A stretch of DNA of 64,000 bases from Marsupella aquatica (GCA_973895155.1 OZ316892.1:4960001-5024000); one strand, 5' to 3'. Counted from the first letter of the stretch, positions 39,205-51,643 are shown. Notes: generated from the sequence alone by a model not told the origin. Made by a program: numbers and translations.

Positions 39205-42200
39205 TTATTGAGGGAGCACAGGGAAATCCCGCTCATTTGCTCGCCTGTAAAGAATTGTCGAAGCTTCCAACCTGCAGCCGTATTGTAGAAGATTAGATAA
39301 CTAATCTTTTGAGATGCAATTAACCAGGAGTGACCCAATGAAAAAACCTGACGAGGTCTACGAAGGATCGCTAACACTAGACATACCATGCTGGACGAAC
39401 AACGGATCGTCCGGTTTCAAGGGCCCAATTCACCTGCACAAAGTGAAGCGTTAGTGAGCTTCAAAGCTGATTGGCCATTCCTTCTCCAAAACGGTCTCCT
39501 TCAAATGGACTATTTCTTCCATGGTGATTTGCACACCTATAGGTGACATGGTGCCCGGGGCACTAAACCCTCTTCATAAAAAGAGAATGTTGCCAGAACT
39601 CACCTTGTCTGTCCCAAAGGAAATGGCCACAACATGAGTGACCTGCTCATCAAGTCCGATGCTACAAATAGCCCCAAATTGTTCAGCCGTGCGCCACAGA
39701 GGATGACGATGGGGCTCAGCTTCCCCCACAGGAAACACCCGGCTAAAGACCACTTTACACCCAGCTAAGACCTGTCGTTGCTGTGCCGCAAGAATTTCTC
39801 TCACATCTACTTCCCTTAGCCTGGGATTCTTAAAAAAGTTCTCATGAATTCTGTCAATGACCTGATTCAACACCAATCCAGACAATACCTGATTAGAACT
39901 TTAGACTCTACTAGGTATGCAAATATAATAAAAATCCCAAAAGAATACCAAAGCAGAGAAGTAATGAAAAGGTAAGGAGTGTTTGAAGAACAAACCCCGA
40001 GAGCTGATGCAAGCATGCCATCTGATTCTCGCTCATCATGCCCGACTTCTAATAGGGATGGACCTGCCAGCCCAAATTGGCGCCTACTACAAGGGAAGTA
40101 CATATATCTGCAAGTAGCACACGTTCATAAGTCAAAGGTACACAAGTATAAACTTCAGAACTCTTCGGTAGGAGGACCATGCTTTTCAACGAATTTCTAG
40201 TAGCAAAGAGTGTGTATTAGATATTTACCGCTCAACAACAATCAAATTCTGACTGTGATGTGGCCAGACCCTGGCTGAATCATCAATGATAACCACAGCT
40301 GACTCCATTCCCAGAACTCCATCAAGATCTTTGCTCTTGGGCAACAGATCATCACCGTCACCATCATCACCTTTTGAAATGACTCGGCCAGCAAATAACT
40401 TGCCCGTAGGGTCCAGAAGCTTTGCCATCTCCGTGGCGTACACCTTGTTACCCATAGTATACACATGAAGCTCATAGAGCTGACTTGCCTGCAATTGAAA
40501 GTGTTAGTCACCGAACACTTTCAAACAGCCATCAGATCCACAAAAATAATGGAATAACCAGACATCTTAGTCTGGAAATGCCACGTACCCTTGCAAGGAA
40601 CTTCCAAATGCCAGGGCGCAATTTTGTCCACATGCTCATGTGTGGAAATCGATAGAGCTCCCTTCTTTCCACACCGTCTCTAGCAGTCCTGTTCCTTTCT
40701 GCGGCTTCTGCCACCCGAAGCCTTTGATCCCACTCTGGTTCGATCTCCGAAAACTGAATTCCACCGGGGTCAATGCAAAACTGATTAACATCTTTTTGGT
40801 CAAACCCTTACGACGCTATTCAATTCGAGACCAAAGGATCTGGAATTGCACGGAAAGAGAACCGACACATAAAGTAAGATCAATACCTTTGCAGAGTTCA
40901 ACAGTGTGTGATCAAGGTCCAATACAAGACACAATTTTCCTGCACTGAACATACGATCTTGTTCTTCCATTCTCCGTTGTCTCTCCAGCTGCACTGATCG
41001 ACGATCTTCGTCACTAAGGTCTCCGAGGAGCTGTTCCAGATGAGGATGCACTTGACTTGCACCCCATTGGCTAGGAGTTCCTTTAGGCTTCCGAGGCCCT
41101 ACGATGGCAGCGCTAGACTTCTCTTTCGGGAGCTCTGGAAACTCCTGGGAAGTTGTCTCGCTCAGGAGAGAAATGACTTCCACATCTAAGGAATCATCGC
41201 CCACGCTTCCATTAGTAACAGGACCACCCTCAGAGCTTACAAGCTGCTCACCTGCAATCACTGGTGGGATTCCTGCTACACTGGTCAGTTTCTCCAGTAA
41301 TTGAGAAGCACGGTTTGCGCCCTGCTTGGGCGCCTGAATCATGTCCTTGTCATTCCAGCTGGGCACTTCAGCTGTGGCTCTTACCACTGGGCCAACTTCA
41401 CCTGTTCGAGGAGCTACTGTCACCATACCATCAGCTGTTAGAGTGTCACCCAAGGAGCTCTCGCCTTTCTCCACATTACTCTCAAGAAAAGCTCTTCGAG
41501 GATCTCGAGCTTTCATTTTGCGTTGCCCGGTTTCGCCAGTCTGCATGGCAAGTTCACAGGCATTAAACATAATCATGACCACTTCGCAGAACCATCAATC
41601 GAGAGGATATTGTCCCTGATCCTCTGCTCTATATATTGTGCACCTTGAAAAGATCACGAATGTTCTGCTACGCAATACTAAATCTAGGAAACCTATCAAG
41701 GGCATTCCGCAACGTTTCTTACTTGATGGCCCACATCCACTCTCTGCTGCTTGTTCATTGCCATGTTGCTCAAATTATCGGGGAAACCATCCACCTGGCC
41801 TTCTGCGTTGACCTTCGCATCAATTCCTAAACCGTTACTCCCTTCCAGGCCTGTGGATGGCCCGTCCTCTTCCACTTCCATAGAAATTGGTAGTTCCTCC
41901 ACCGGTGTAAATGACGGAACAACATTATCATCCAACCAGCCACCTGTTCCTGACGCTCCATCTAAGCCGAAGCCGCTGACATCAAAATTGCTTTCAAGTT
42001 GACCTTTGAGGCGCTTTTGCATCCTCAAATCCTGTTTGTCATCAAAGTCAAGCCCAAGCCGTTTCTTATTTCCGTCAATTCCTGCTAGGTGTGTTTCTCC
42101 AAGAATCAGATTAGGTCCAGGAATCACCTGAATATTCACTTGATCCATGCTACCCTTGTCTGACAAATCTACAGAATTGCTGTGGAATCGCCTCCTTGGG

Positions 42201-45200
42201 TCCCTGCTTCGAAAATTCCCTGCTGGCGGAAGAGAGGTTGGAAGAGAATTTGGAACAGATTTCAGGTTTTTGACAGATTCGGAATGATCCAAAGATCTCG
42301 CTGCTGACAACATCGATTGATCTCCGGATGTCCCTTGCTGGAGTCTCGATTCCGATAGAGGACCAGGGCCATCAAGGCTTTGGCTCCTGATCAAATTGTG
42401 GATTGAACCAGGTAATAACATGGAGCCTAGGAGATTCCCGACTCCTTGAGACTGCGTTAGAACAGTAGACCCCTTAGTGCTCACATCAAGGGAGACCACT
42501 TTAGTTTGGAGGGAAGGTATTACAGGAGCGACTGGAGCGGGAGCAACCGGAGGATTATCGTCTTCATCTGGTGTTGGACTTGGCAGTCTTTCGGTGGAGT
42601 ACATATCAGCATTGGCTCTGTTTCTCTGCTGATTTACATTCAACAGAAGTTCAGGAGGGTACGAAGGTGCAGTCCCACCTTTTTTATAAGGCAGTACCGC
42701 ACTCATCTCTGGCCTAGAGGGCCACAATTTACTTTGGGCAGGCTCCTTCTTTACAATGAGGGTCTGACCGTATATGGACATGCCAGCCCCTGGTGGACTC
42801 AACGCTTCCCACTCATCCTCTAGAGTACTAAAAGTAGTGGTGGCTTTGGAATAGCCTGACGGAAGACTCAAATCCTCCTTTTTACCCTGGAGAATTGTGG
42901 AACCTTGGAGAGCAGGCACATCATGTGCCTTGGATTCCATCCCAAAGGAACCTCCATATCCATCTTGACCGTGTTTGATTGGTCGTTGTTCTGTGCCGTT
43001 CGATGGCTGGTATTTGCCTACAGGCAGGTTATATACACTGCTACTTGCCTGAAGAGGATTCACTCCTGGGTTGTTGAATTGGACATGAGCAGGACTTTCT
43101 GATAGATATCCCCAGGGCTGTATCCCAGGAACAGATGTTCCGCTCGATCGGTTCTCGTAAGTACTACCAAATGAGGAATTTGCACGTGCTGCAGCTGAGC
43201 TCTGGGCATAGGCAAGCGCTGCCGCAGCAATCGCTGCAGCTTCTTCTGCTTGTTTCGCATCCACTATACCCAGGATACGTCCTGCAATACTACTCTCTGA
43301 GCCGCTTTTAGCCTTTGAGCTTGCCGGTACTTCGGAACTTACTGCGCTGTCTCCCAAGGAATTGCTTGACTTTGAATCATTATCGTTGTTCTTCTGATTA
43401 GATGCAGGCTGAAATTGATGCTCTCGAGGATATTGCCCCTTTTCAGTAACACCATCTCTGACAAGACGTCCAGCATTAGCAATTGTTTGCATCATAACTT
43501 CCAGCTGCAGTCGTCATGAAGAGAGAATCGTTAGAATTGAGGTAGAAGGCCTTCGACCCATGACGATTGCGGTCGGCAGAAACAAGGATAATTATAGAAA
43601 AGCTACACAACAAATGTTCCTCACCTCACGATTTTGCTTGGGAGTGAAAAGCTTCTGGCAGTAACCATTAGAAAGTTCCAATAATCTGTGGAGGAGACAC
43701 ATCACCAATTAGCAAGTGCCAATGCTGTTAATCACGGGAATCAAGTTGACATAAACTGAGGGAGAAGCGTAGAACTGGGCTCTAGCCTCAACAAACCTAG
43801 GAAAACTGTTTTTGTCCCGCTCCTGTTCTCTTCCACTGGCTGTGTTACGAACCTGCACGAAGGCAGAAACTCGGTTATTCAGCGATCAGGGCATTCGGTG
43901 AAGTATCTCAGGCATTTTGTTTCATCTAATGAGAACCGGAAGAGAAATTGGATTCGACCCGCCTCCTTTCTTTTAAGAACATGGGGCACTACTTACAGCA
44001 TACAAAGCCCGGATTCCAGAGAAGATTTGTCTAGTGAGGGCAGTAATGTCACGGGAGAGTCTCTCCGGCCGCCCATCCTGCAGTCCAGCTTGTCTTGATG
44101 GTGGTATGTAGACCTCATCCAGAATCCTCAAGGTTTTATGAAGACGGTTACAAACGTCAACAAAGGATCTGCACAAGAAACAGAGCCCTTAATGCTTCTA
44201 TCTTCGACAAAAGCTCCGTCTGCGAAGAAAGGGTGCCAGCCCATTGCAAAAGCCCCCACTTGGGTTTGTTTGGACATGACATTCAGGCTCATGAAGGAAC
44301 AGGATTACCACGACCAATCAACGAAAAAAAATCTCAACTCACTTTTGCGCATCCTTTACTGTCACGTTCTTCACCAGGTCACCTGCCACAGCCAAACGCT
44401 TCTCTCTGTGGAATTCCTGAGATTTTACTAGTCGGTGCTTACGGGAGGAGAAGTCATCAATCTGAGACCGCGATTGCGATTTCGTGGAGATGGATCTGGC
44501 ATACTTCTTATCCTTCGGCCAGTAATCCCCTACCTTATTACCACTATACTTATTTAGCTGCCGATTTGGGTTGGGTGGTTCCTTGGGAGGGGAAGCAGAT
44601 TTCTCGACAGGTAAAGAGCCCGCAGGCAGTTCAATTTCTCCCTCTTCCAGCTCTCCTTCTTCCCGGTCTTCATTTTCACCATTTTCCTCACCATTCTGTC
44701 CCCCCAGCTCAGCAGCCTCAGAGGGGCTTCTGATATCCTCCACTTCATCCAGTCGTCCATTTGGACTATCAGACTCCGAACGTTGCTTCCTCCAGCGTCC
44801 ACCTTCACCGTCAGAATGTCCTCTGTGAAAATCATCGTCGGTCAATCCTCCTCTTCTCTCATTCTTCTCAATCCTGCTTTTCACAGTCACAAACCTTTCG
44901 GTCCTCCCAGACCACGAAGTCTCCCGGATTATTCTCCTTCCTTTGCCAGTTCCATCCCTCTCAGACGATGCCCTCTCTAATGCTCTGCTGCCGTTCTCCC
45001 TCAATGGCGACATATCATCTCGATCCTCCAAAGACCTTCCAAGAGGCCTCCCATACAAATCACGGCCGTATTCATTGGCCAGCTTCTTCATGTTTTCCAG
45101 CGATGACCAGGAACCCAAGCCACCAGATCCGGATGATGACAATCCATCGCTGGAGACCTTCGAGGTTGGGCTAATGGTGGGAGAGTCTCCTGCAGATGGG

Positions 45201-45664
45201 CTGAAGCTAGGGCGACCGGAAACTGCCTGGGCCCATGCAAAATTATACAGGTTTGAGCCATAAGCACCCCAATCGTTCCTTGTACAAGAACTACCACCCT
45301 CTTCTTCATTAGGGATGTCCAACTCTCGTCTTCCTGCTGCAAATGTATCTCGTTTCCTGGTGTGGTCCCCATAGGCTGCTCTGAACTCACTACCAGTATT
45401 ACCTATTTCTATTAATTCATCGAGCCCAACTCGTCTGCGTAGCGCAGGATTTGGGTCTCGTTCAGGTGATGATTGAGGGGACGCTACAGTTGGGTGCGCT
45501 GCTTCTACTTCTGGTTTAACGGCCTCATCGACCTCCACTCGCGAAGAAGCCTCCACTAGTTCTTCACCCCCTGAAGAACGAGGCAGAGGTTCTTCATCGG
45601 ATATCTCTCCTTCCTCGTGCTCTTCCCCTTCTTCCTCTTTGTGACTAATGGCATTTTCTGCCAT
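39205..45664 (-). CDS. RNA polymerase II CTD phosphatase, CPL3-like
   Basis: Nuclear FCP1-type phosphatase that removes phosphate from the Pol II C-terminal repeat. Twelve exons, minus: 45664-44343, 44168-43997, 43852-43797, 43685-43625, 43504-41723, 41540-40887, 40753-40589, 40488-40229, 40107-39996, 39861-39604, 39433-39387, 39271-39205; 1651 aa. The N-terminus is acidic (EEGEISDEE) and the long middle is low-complexity, Ser/Pro-rich, with repeated RDPRR motifs as in plant CPL3. The FCPH domain (about 1330-1530) starts with LCLVLDLDHTLLNSAK, giving the DxDxT nucleophile, and continues with HMSMWTKLRPGIWKFL, ELHVYTMGNKVYATEMAKLL and VVIIDDSARVWP. The C-terminal BRCT domain (about 1555-1645) has LAGCKVVFSRVFPVGEAEPH, HPLWRTAEQFGA and WALETGRSVVRPAWLEAS. 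Arabidopsis CPL3 is about 1240 aa, so the disordered middle is much longer here. All catalytic residues are present. Confidence 0.95.
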
Positions 45665-48600
45665 GGCTGTAGGGGAGGTCTAGGGGCACAGAAAGAGAGA
45701 CACAGAGAGCGTCGGAGGATGGGGATCGGCGGCTTTGCAGATGGCTGGCTCTTCCAGTAACAGATCGGCGGCCAAACAGAAAGCTACCACATTTTTTTTC
45801 TTTCGTTCTGCCGCTTCACGATTCTCCAGATGCTCTCCGACGCACGTTCCTCATACCTCCTTGCTTCCTTCGGTGAAGTCAAGACCCTTCCAGTCATTCA
45901 GTAGGTTTATACACCGGACCGCAAGTAAGAAGGCTAGCTTGCCAGAGATGTCGTCCTCTCTACTGATCTCTAATCAGTCGGCTGGACCTCAGGCTTTATC
46001 CATTAGAGCATCATATAACACCATGGCTGCTTAACAAGTCACATTCATTGATTAGAGGGTCGGTTAGCCTCGATAGATCCAAGCCCCCAGCTGGCTACAT
46101 GAACCCTCGAGGACATGGGCATTGCTTATCCTCCAGGGTATTCTGAAGCCGGTAGCCTATGCATGGTCTGTGGCATATGGCACAATCTCAATGTAGTGGA
46201 CAAAATGGCCTAAAATGCCCTAATCAGAGGCGCCCAAAACCTAAAAATGCAGGATCCCACTTGCCAATACCTTCCTCAGCCTGTCCGATCTTTCGACGAA
46301 TAGAGAGCGTCAGCTACAAAGTGTAATGGTAAAAATGCCCGTAAGAGAACCCAAAGGCAACAGTCTGAAAGAAAAACATCACTCCTCCTCTGCTGGCTAT
46401 CATTGTGCGCTTGTGGCAAAACTCTCCAGTGTCGTAAAACAAGGTCTGCTAGTAGAAGAAGAAGCGAGGCGAAAAAGGTTTGATGAGGTGCAGATAATCG
46501 AAGTCTCCTCCAAGTGGAGTAAAGACGAATGCCGAGGCGCTGACCCTGCCCAAGAGAGAAGGCGGGCGACCGCAACTTGTGTGGCAAGCCAGGCAGACGG
46601 CAAGGAGGGGTTGGAAAATGAAGGCAACCGGGTTGCGTACCAAACTGTACCACGGCTCGTTCGTGGAAAGTAAGGGCAAGGAACGGAGAAAAGCCACTGA
46701 TCTGCCGTAGCAGAAGAACAGCGTAGTCGGCACACCCGAGGCAGGCACGCAAGGCAGAATGAATGGCTGGCCTCCAGGATTACGGACATGTGCGAGGAGA
46801 CAGGAGACTTTCTGCAACACCGCCGCACCAGAGGGAAACACCACCGCAGGACACGAGGGAAAGAGAGAATGGGGAATGAGAGAAAACCGAGCCTTAAAAG
46901 ATGACAGCACACCAAGATCAAGAGGAAGGGCATCAGACCATAACACGGAAAGAGAGACACGCCCAGAGAGAGAGAGAGACAAAAGTCACCAAAGATGATG
47001 ATGCTGCAGAAAACACTAAGAGGGTGGACCGAGCACGGCAGGGGGACAGAAAAAGGGGGCGGATCGATCGATCGACCTCCGATCTCGAGGAAGACAGGAT
47101 CCAGAACAAGACGGACACCACACCAAAAGAACAGTTGTGACAGACAATCAATCAAACAATCAATCAATCAAACAGAAACAAAACGGAGGAGCATTCAAAT
47201 GCAAATAAAGTCAAACAGAGTTTTGACACGCAACAAAGACACAGAGAGATTGGAAGCCCCCCCCTCCTGTCTAAAACGACATCCGTAGTACAAAAACTAA
47301 CCAGAGAGAGACAGCCACACAGACAGAAACACAGACAGAACCATCAGATCACCAGAGAGACAAGTCAGCAGCGAGCAGAGGAACTACATCGACGACATGA
47401 CATCATGCTGTACGAATGCCGCCGAAACGAAGCGCCAGAGGCCCAACGAGGGTGTAGGCAGAAGAAACTACGTCCATGGCGGGAGCACGGGTTTTGGAAC
47501 AGAGCAGAGCCCAGAATTTACAGTGAGAGACGAGGTCTCCAATATTTGATTGATCTCGAATCCCTAAAACATGGCAGGCAACAGCAACACGGCCATGTTG
47601 CGTTTCTTCTTCCGTGACTAAAGACTGCGAATCTACGATGATGATGATACCAAAAGTCTCAAACCACCTCTTTTTTGTCTTTCTCTATTCTTTTCTCCTC
47701 TCTTCTCCTCTCTCAATGATTATGCCAAAAGTCTCAAACCTACTCTAAACTCTATTATGTGAATCTACTATATCGATGATTATGCCACAAGTCTCAAACC
47801 TACTCTAAAAATTGAACTCTGAAATTTCTATTATATTAAATTTTATTGTGTTAATATGAAATATTAGGGTTTGTGTTTTCTTGTTGGTCTTGTCTCCTCC
47901 TTGTCTAGTTACCTTGCAGGTGAAAAACTAAAAATTATTTTAATACTCATAATTATCAAATTATAAACCCAAAACTCCCATAGACTATCGGAGTGCTATG
48001 TCCAACATGGAGGTCCATCTGGGCAAAAAAATGCTCCATGGACCACAACATTGGTCTTTGATAACCCCCCTAACCACATTTTCCAAAATTTGAGTTGAAT
48101 TGTAATAACTTGATGTTCATAACTTCAAATATTATTTAATTTTGAGTATGTGCTAGAGGAGTAGGTAGGCTACACTTCCATCAAAATGAGAGTGAATTTT
48201 TGGCCATTTTGATTGAGTTATTCATCATGGAAAGTATATGTATAAATTCTATTAGATTAATTTTCATTGTGTTCATGTGAAATATCAGGACTTGTTTTTC
48301 CATGTCTCCTCTTCCTCTAGTTAGCTTGCAAATGAAAAACAAAAAGCTATCTTAATACTCATAATCATCAAGTTATAAGCCCCGAACTGCCATGGACCAC
48401 CAAATAGTGCTCCACTGGAGCACCTAGTTGAACATGGAGGACCATCCGTATTTCACTTTCCCTTCTTTTTCTCTTTATTCTTTTCTCCTTTCTTCTACTC
48501 TCTTGTGTGATTCTTACAATATGGAGGCTCCACATTCAAGTTCAAAGTCTCTGCCAAAAGATGTTGCTTCACTTTTCCTTTTTTTTTTTCTCGTTATTCT

Positions 48601-49049
48601 TTTCTCCTTTCTTCTACGCTCTTGTGTGAGTCTTACAATATGGAGGCTCCACATTCAAGTTCAAAGTCTCTGCCAAAAGATGTTGATTGTAGGGCTTGGT
48701 TGATACTCGACAGGGAATATGTGCAATTGGACTTTTGCAAGGTTTCCTAAGCAGCTCAACTACCCCAAAAAATCCAATCAAATGCACAATTGCATTACAG
48801 TTCATATTCTTTTGTATGTAACATCATTTCTACTATGTTACCAAGTGAAACCCTTTTATTTTTTTCCAACGCAATGTGCATTCACGAATAACAACTACTT
48901 TTAAAAGCACAAAATATGTTTGGGTTGGACTGTTGCCAAGCACTAGGGTATTCTCTCTTTGTATGTTTCCCTATCTACCTACTCCTACACCCCTTCCCGC
49001 CAATACCAATACCATCTGTAGTCTTGACATCCCAGCAGTGGACTTCATC
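45665..49049. other. CPL3-like promoter side and repeat DNA
   Basis: 45665-47640 is likely the 5' region of the CPL3-like gene; it holds GA-rich tracts (near 46964-46980) and several overlapping open frames of Leu/Ser/Cys-rich or Arg/Lys-rich content that I judge to be chance. 47640-48720 is A/T-rich with two diverged direct copies (about 47815-48010 and 48235-48430) and a tandem duplication. Confidence 0.45.
48455..48692. repeat. Two-copy 119-bp tandem duplication
   Basis: ACAATATGGAGGCTCCACAT occurs at 48516 and 48635; the whole block from TTTCTCTTTATTC through GCCAAAAGATGTTG is duplicated almost exactly, with a longer T run in copy 2. Confidence 0.9.
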
Positions 49050-49067
49050 TGCTATTATAACTTTCAA

Positions 49068-49150
49068 TAGCATGGACCAGCTAGGAATTGAAGGTAGGAC
49101 CTCTCTTGTACATTGTCGTGCTCTACCACAAAGATACAGACCCTTCTTGC
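49068..49150 (-). repeat. tRNA-like core of TRIM LTR, copy 1
   Basis: Read on the minus strand, a D-arm-like TTTGTGGTAGAGCACGACA and a box B-like CCTTCAATTCC lie about 30 bases apart, as in a tRNA or tRNA-derived SINE. Arms are not fully complementary, so no functional tRNA is proposed. Confidence 0.6.
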
Positions 49151-49249
49151 CAAGTGTGGTTCATTTTCCAGCACCTCCCTTGAGCCACACTTGCTTCAAG
49201 AGAAGTTTGTATTTTTTGGCTCGGATACCATGTGGACTTTTAAACAACA

Positions 49250-49326
49250 TGGATCGGCTCGGAATTGAACATAGGACCTCCTATGTACATCTTAGTGCTC
49301 TTCCACTGAGATACAGGTCATTCATG
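49250..49326 (-). repeat. tRNA-like core of TRIM LTR, copy 2
   Basis: Same arrangement as copy 1: TCAGTGGAAGAGCACTAAG (box A region) and ATGTTCAATTCC (box B) on the minus strand. Confidence 0.6.
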
Positions 49327-49674
49327 CCTGCATCCATCATCAATTGAAGTGTGGTTCAGTTCTAACACCCTCCCTTGAGCCACACTCACTTCCAGTAAAA
49401 TTCCTGATTTTTGGCTCTGTTACCATGTTGGAACTTTCAAGTTAGAAGTTCATTTCTAACACCCTACCTTGAGTCACACTCACATCAAGGGAAATGGAAC
49501 TTTCAAGTTAGTGGTTCATTTGTAACACCCTCTCTTGACTCATTTCAAGGGAAATTGGAACTTTCAAGTTAGTGGTTCATTTGTAACACCATCCCCTTGA
49601 GCCACATTCATTTCAAAGGAAATTCCTGATCTTTGGCTTGGTTACCATGTTGGGAACTTTCAAGTTAGTGTTTG

Positions 49675-49757
49675 ACAGCATGGACAGGCTAGGGATTGAA
49701 GCTATGACCTCCAGTGTACATCATAGTGCTCTACCAGTGAGCTACAAGCCCTTCATT
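49675..49757 (-). repeat. tRNA-like core of TRIM LTR, copy 3
   Basis: Best preserved copy: TAGCTCACTGGTAGAGCACT fits the box A consensus TRGYNNANNGG, and AGCTTCAATCCC fits box B, on the minus strand. Confidence 0.65.
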
Positions 49758-49798
49758 CCTGCATCCATCATCAGTTTGAGTGTGGTTCATTTCCAGCA

Positions 49799-50499
49799 TT
49801 TCCCTCTCCCTAGAAAATTCAAAAGTCCTCACTCTACAAAAGTTGTCCATAGAGTCGTTCTCTACTCCAACTTTGTATCATCAATTCAAAATCACAGTGG
49901 CATTGTGAAATATCGACTGTCTCAGAAATGTAAACGGTAACTCTTTGAAAAACAAATAGAGCCTCTTTCTACAGGCCAAGTTTCTATCATCACCTCGAAA
50001 TCTAGTGGCGATGTTGAGAAAAATGAAATCATCCACCAGTCAGTTGTTCATTGTGGTGTCTAGTGTCTCGAACATCACAAAGTAATTTTGAGAGATGAAT
50101 ATCTGAGAATGCCAGATTTGAGGTTTCGGAGGTTGTTATAAGACATTTCATCTCACTGTCTCCAAAAATGGATTTCTACTCGAAATTAGACAGATTTCAG
50201 AGCCTCAGAAAAGACTGCCAGATGTACTTTCCCTTGACATACCATAGTACTAACATTATTGAGGGACTGAAACTCCAGATGTTTCTCCGAGAGAGCTAAT
50301 TGAGCTCTATGACAAAGTAAAGGTGGGCCCCCGTGAAAGGAAAACTTTGGCTACTGCATGACTGTTTGCGCGAAGTGCAAACTATACTACAAGTCTTCTC
50401 CAGACCCTTCGAATGAGAATTCTTTTAAGGTAGCAGTTATGCAGACCTCGCGAACCAAATGCCAATTGCACATCCGTGTACAAGACTCAGTCAGATGTA
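49799..50499. other. 3' flank of the NDUFA5-like gene
   Basis: No gene recognised. The part close to 50500 should be the 3' UTR of the NDUFA5-like transcript. Confidence 0.5.
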
Positions 50500-51643
50500 T
50501 CATCGATGGATAGGAACATGACTGGGAGTGTCATCCTCTTCAATTATGACTGGAACCTCGTAATTGTCTGATGCCTCCCACGGCTTCCATTCTGCGGCAA
50601 AAAAAAAAGGTCCAATGAATCACTGCACAACAGTCTTCTATGACAAGAGCAGGACATCTTATGCTTGCAGAAATTCCAAACTGCAACTATCCCAGAAGGC
50701 AGTACAAAAAGGGCTTGTGACAATCTGGTTTCGTCACAAAACCAGAGATATTTCTCGAATGCTCAGCGCTGTCTTCAATTCTCGTCTAATAGCTAAGGTG
50801 CAGCTATTCTCGACTAGGCAGCTCACAAAAGAATGCCATCCGCCAAAGTAGGAAAAGATCTAATACGGTCCTAGGTAGCTGTTCAGAATTGTGCTAAATT
50901 TGCAATTCACTCGAATTCCATCTATGGAGGATGCCGGGTCCCTCCATCAAAGCTGAAATCAAGCGTGTTAACAAATCGGTAAATTTGAATTCTCTAAAAA
51001 TCTGTACTCTTTGAAAACGTGGACAAAGACAAGGAAACACTAGGATCCACAAGAGGCAAGGGGCTCTGGGAAGCAAAGAATAGATGACAGGGAAGAACCA
51101 AAAATGTGGGAGGCAACATTATGATAAAAAGGTTTTCCTCTGGCACAGAGTGCACCTTGCAGGCCAGAGCTACTCCCCTAATTCTCTCTAAATTGCTTCT
51201 CACAAAACATTTCACAGACCATTGCACTCTAATCGGATCTGATCTCTTGAAAACACACTGCTATAACCTCGCAATACAAAAATTAGAACTGGTCTCGCTG
51301 TAAGTTCAGATTTAACAAAAAAGCACCCACCAGCCATTTTAGGGATCAGGAGAAGCTCATCCTTTGCCTGTTCGATGACCTGCTCCACTTGGCCAGCCCC
51401 GAGCTTGGCTTCAATTTCTCCCCAATCCTTCGACTCCTCGACGACCTTCAGCCGGTGCCGAGAGATCTCCTCCACCGTCTTTCTGTACTGAGCGGTCTCC
51501 GGAATTGTCTGCACGACATCCAGCGTCTTATTGTAGAGTCCGATCAATACCTCTCTCGCATTGGGCTCCACGTTCAACCCGGTGATTCCAGTCGATTCCT
51601 TGACTTTGGAAAGCAACAGCCCTCCAAACCTCCTCAGAAACAT
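50500..51643 (-). CDS. Mitochondrial complex I subunit, NDUFA5-like
   Basis: Accessory subunit of the matrix arm of NADH:ubiquinone oxidoreductase (B13/NDUFA5 family). Two exons, minus: 51643-51331 and 50591-50500, with a 739-bp intron; 134 aa. MFLRRFGGLLLSKVKESTGI, LNVEPNAREVLIGLYNKTL, YRKTVEEISRHRLKV and LGAGQVEQVIEQAKDELLLI follow the plant family closely. Exon 2 gives EWKPWEASDNYEVPVI and ends in SHVPIHR then TGA. Plant homologues run about 35 residues further after the matching HVPxHRP; here the stop falls right after HR and no continuation is seen in any frame. So the protein is short by plant standards, though animal NDUFA5 also ends near here. The start ATG is unambiguous. No transit peptide, as usual for this subunit. 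Confidence 0.92.

Larger units (their letters stand above)
49050..49798 (-). mobile_element. Tandem array of a TRIM/SMART-type mini LTR retrotransposon
   Basis: On the minus strand the order LTR, primer-binding site, ~57-bp interior, polypurine tract, LTR repeats head to tail. Full LTRs (TG...CA, about 124-151 bp): 49648-49798, 49231-49367, about 49050-49173. Short LTRs (33-36 bp): 49556-49588, 49495-49527, 49426-49461. PBS-like TGGTAACAGAGCCA or TGGTATCCGAGCCA follows the LTR start at 49647, 49425 and 49230; it matches the initiator-Met tRNA 3' end with one or two differences. The purine tract reads CTCAAGGGAGG or similar. One unit (LTR-interior-LTR, 49050-49367) is about 320 bp, in the size range of TRIM/SMART elements, which are non-coding and move using proteins of other elements. 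Adjacent units share LTRs, as expected from LTR-LTR recombination. Confidence 0.75.

Noticed and set aside
44095-45174. Plus-strand open frames of 212, 137 and 106 codons
   Set aside because: Antisense shadows of CPL3-like exon 1 and exon 2.
46276-47167. Minus-strand open frames of 255, 177 and 158 codons
   Set aside because: Overlapping frames in pyrimidine-rich DNA upstream of the CPL3-like gene, with Leu/Ser/Cys-rich low-complexity content; no recognisable family. More likely leader/promoter sequence.
49250-49326. Possible functional tRNA gene
   Set aside because: Box A and B are present but stems are mismatched and the same module recurs inside LTRs; it is a tRNA-like repeat.
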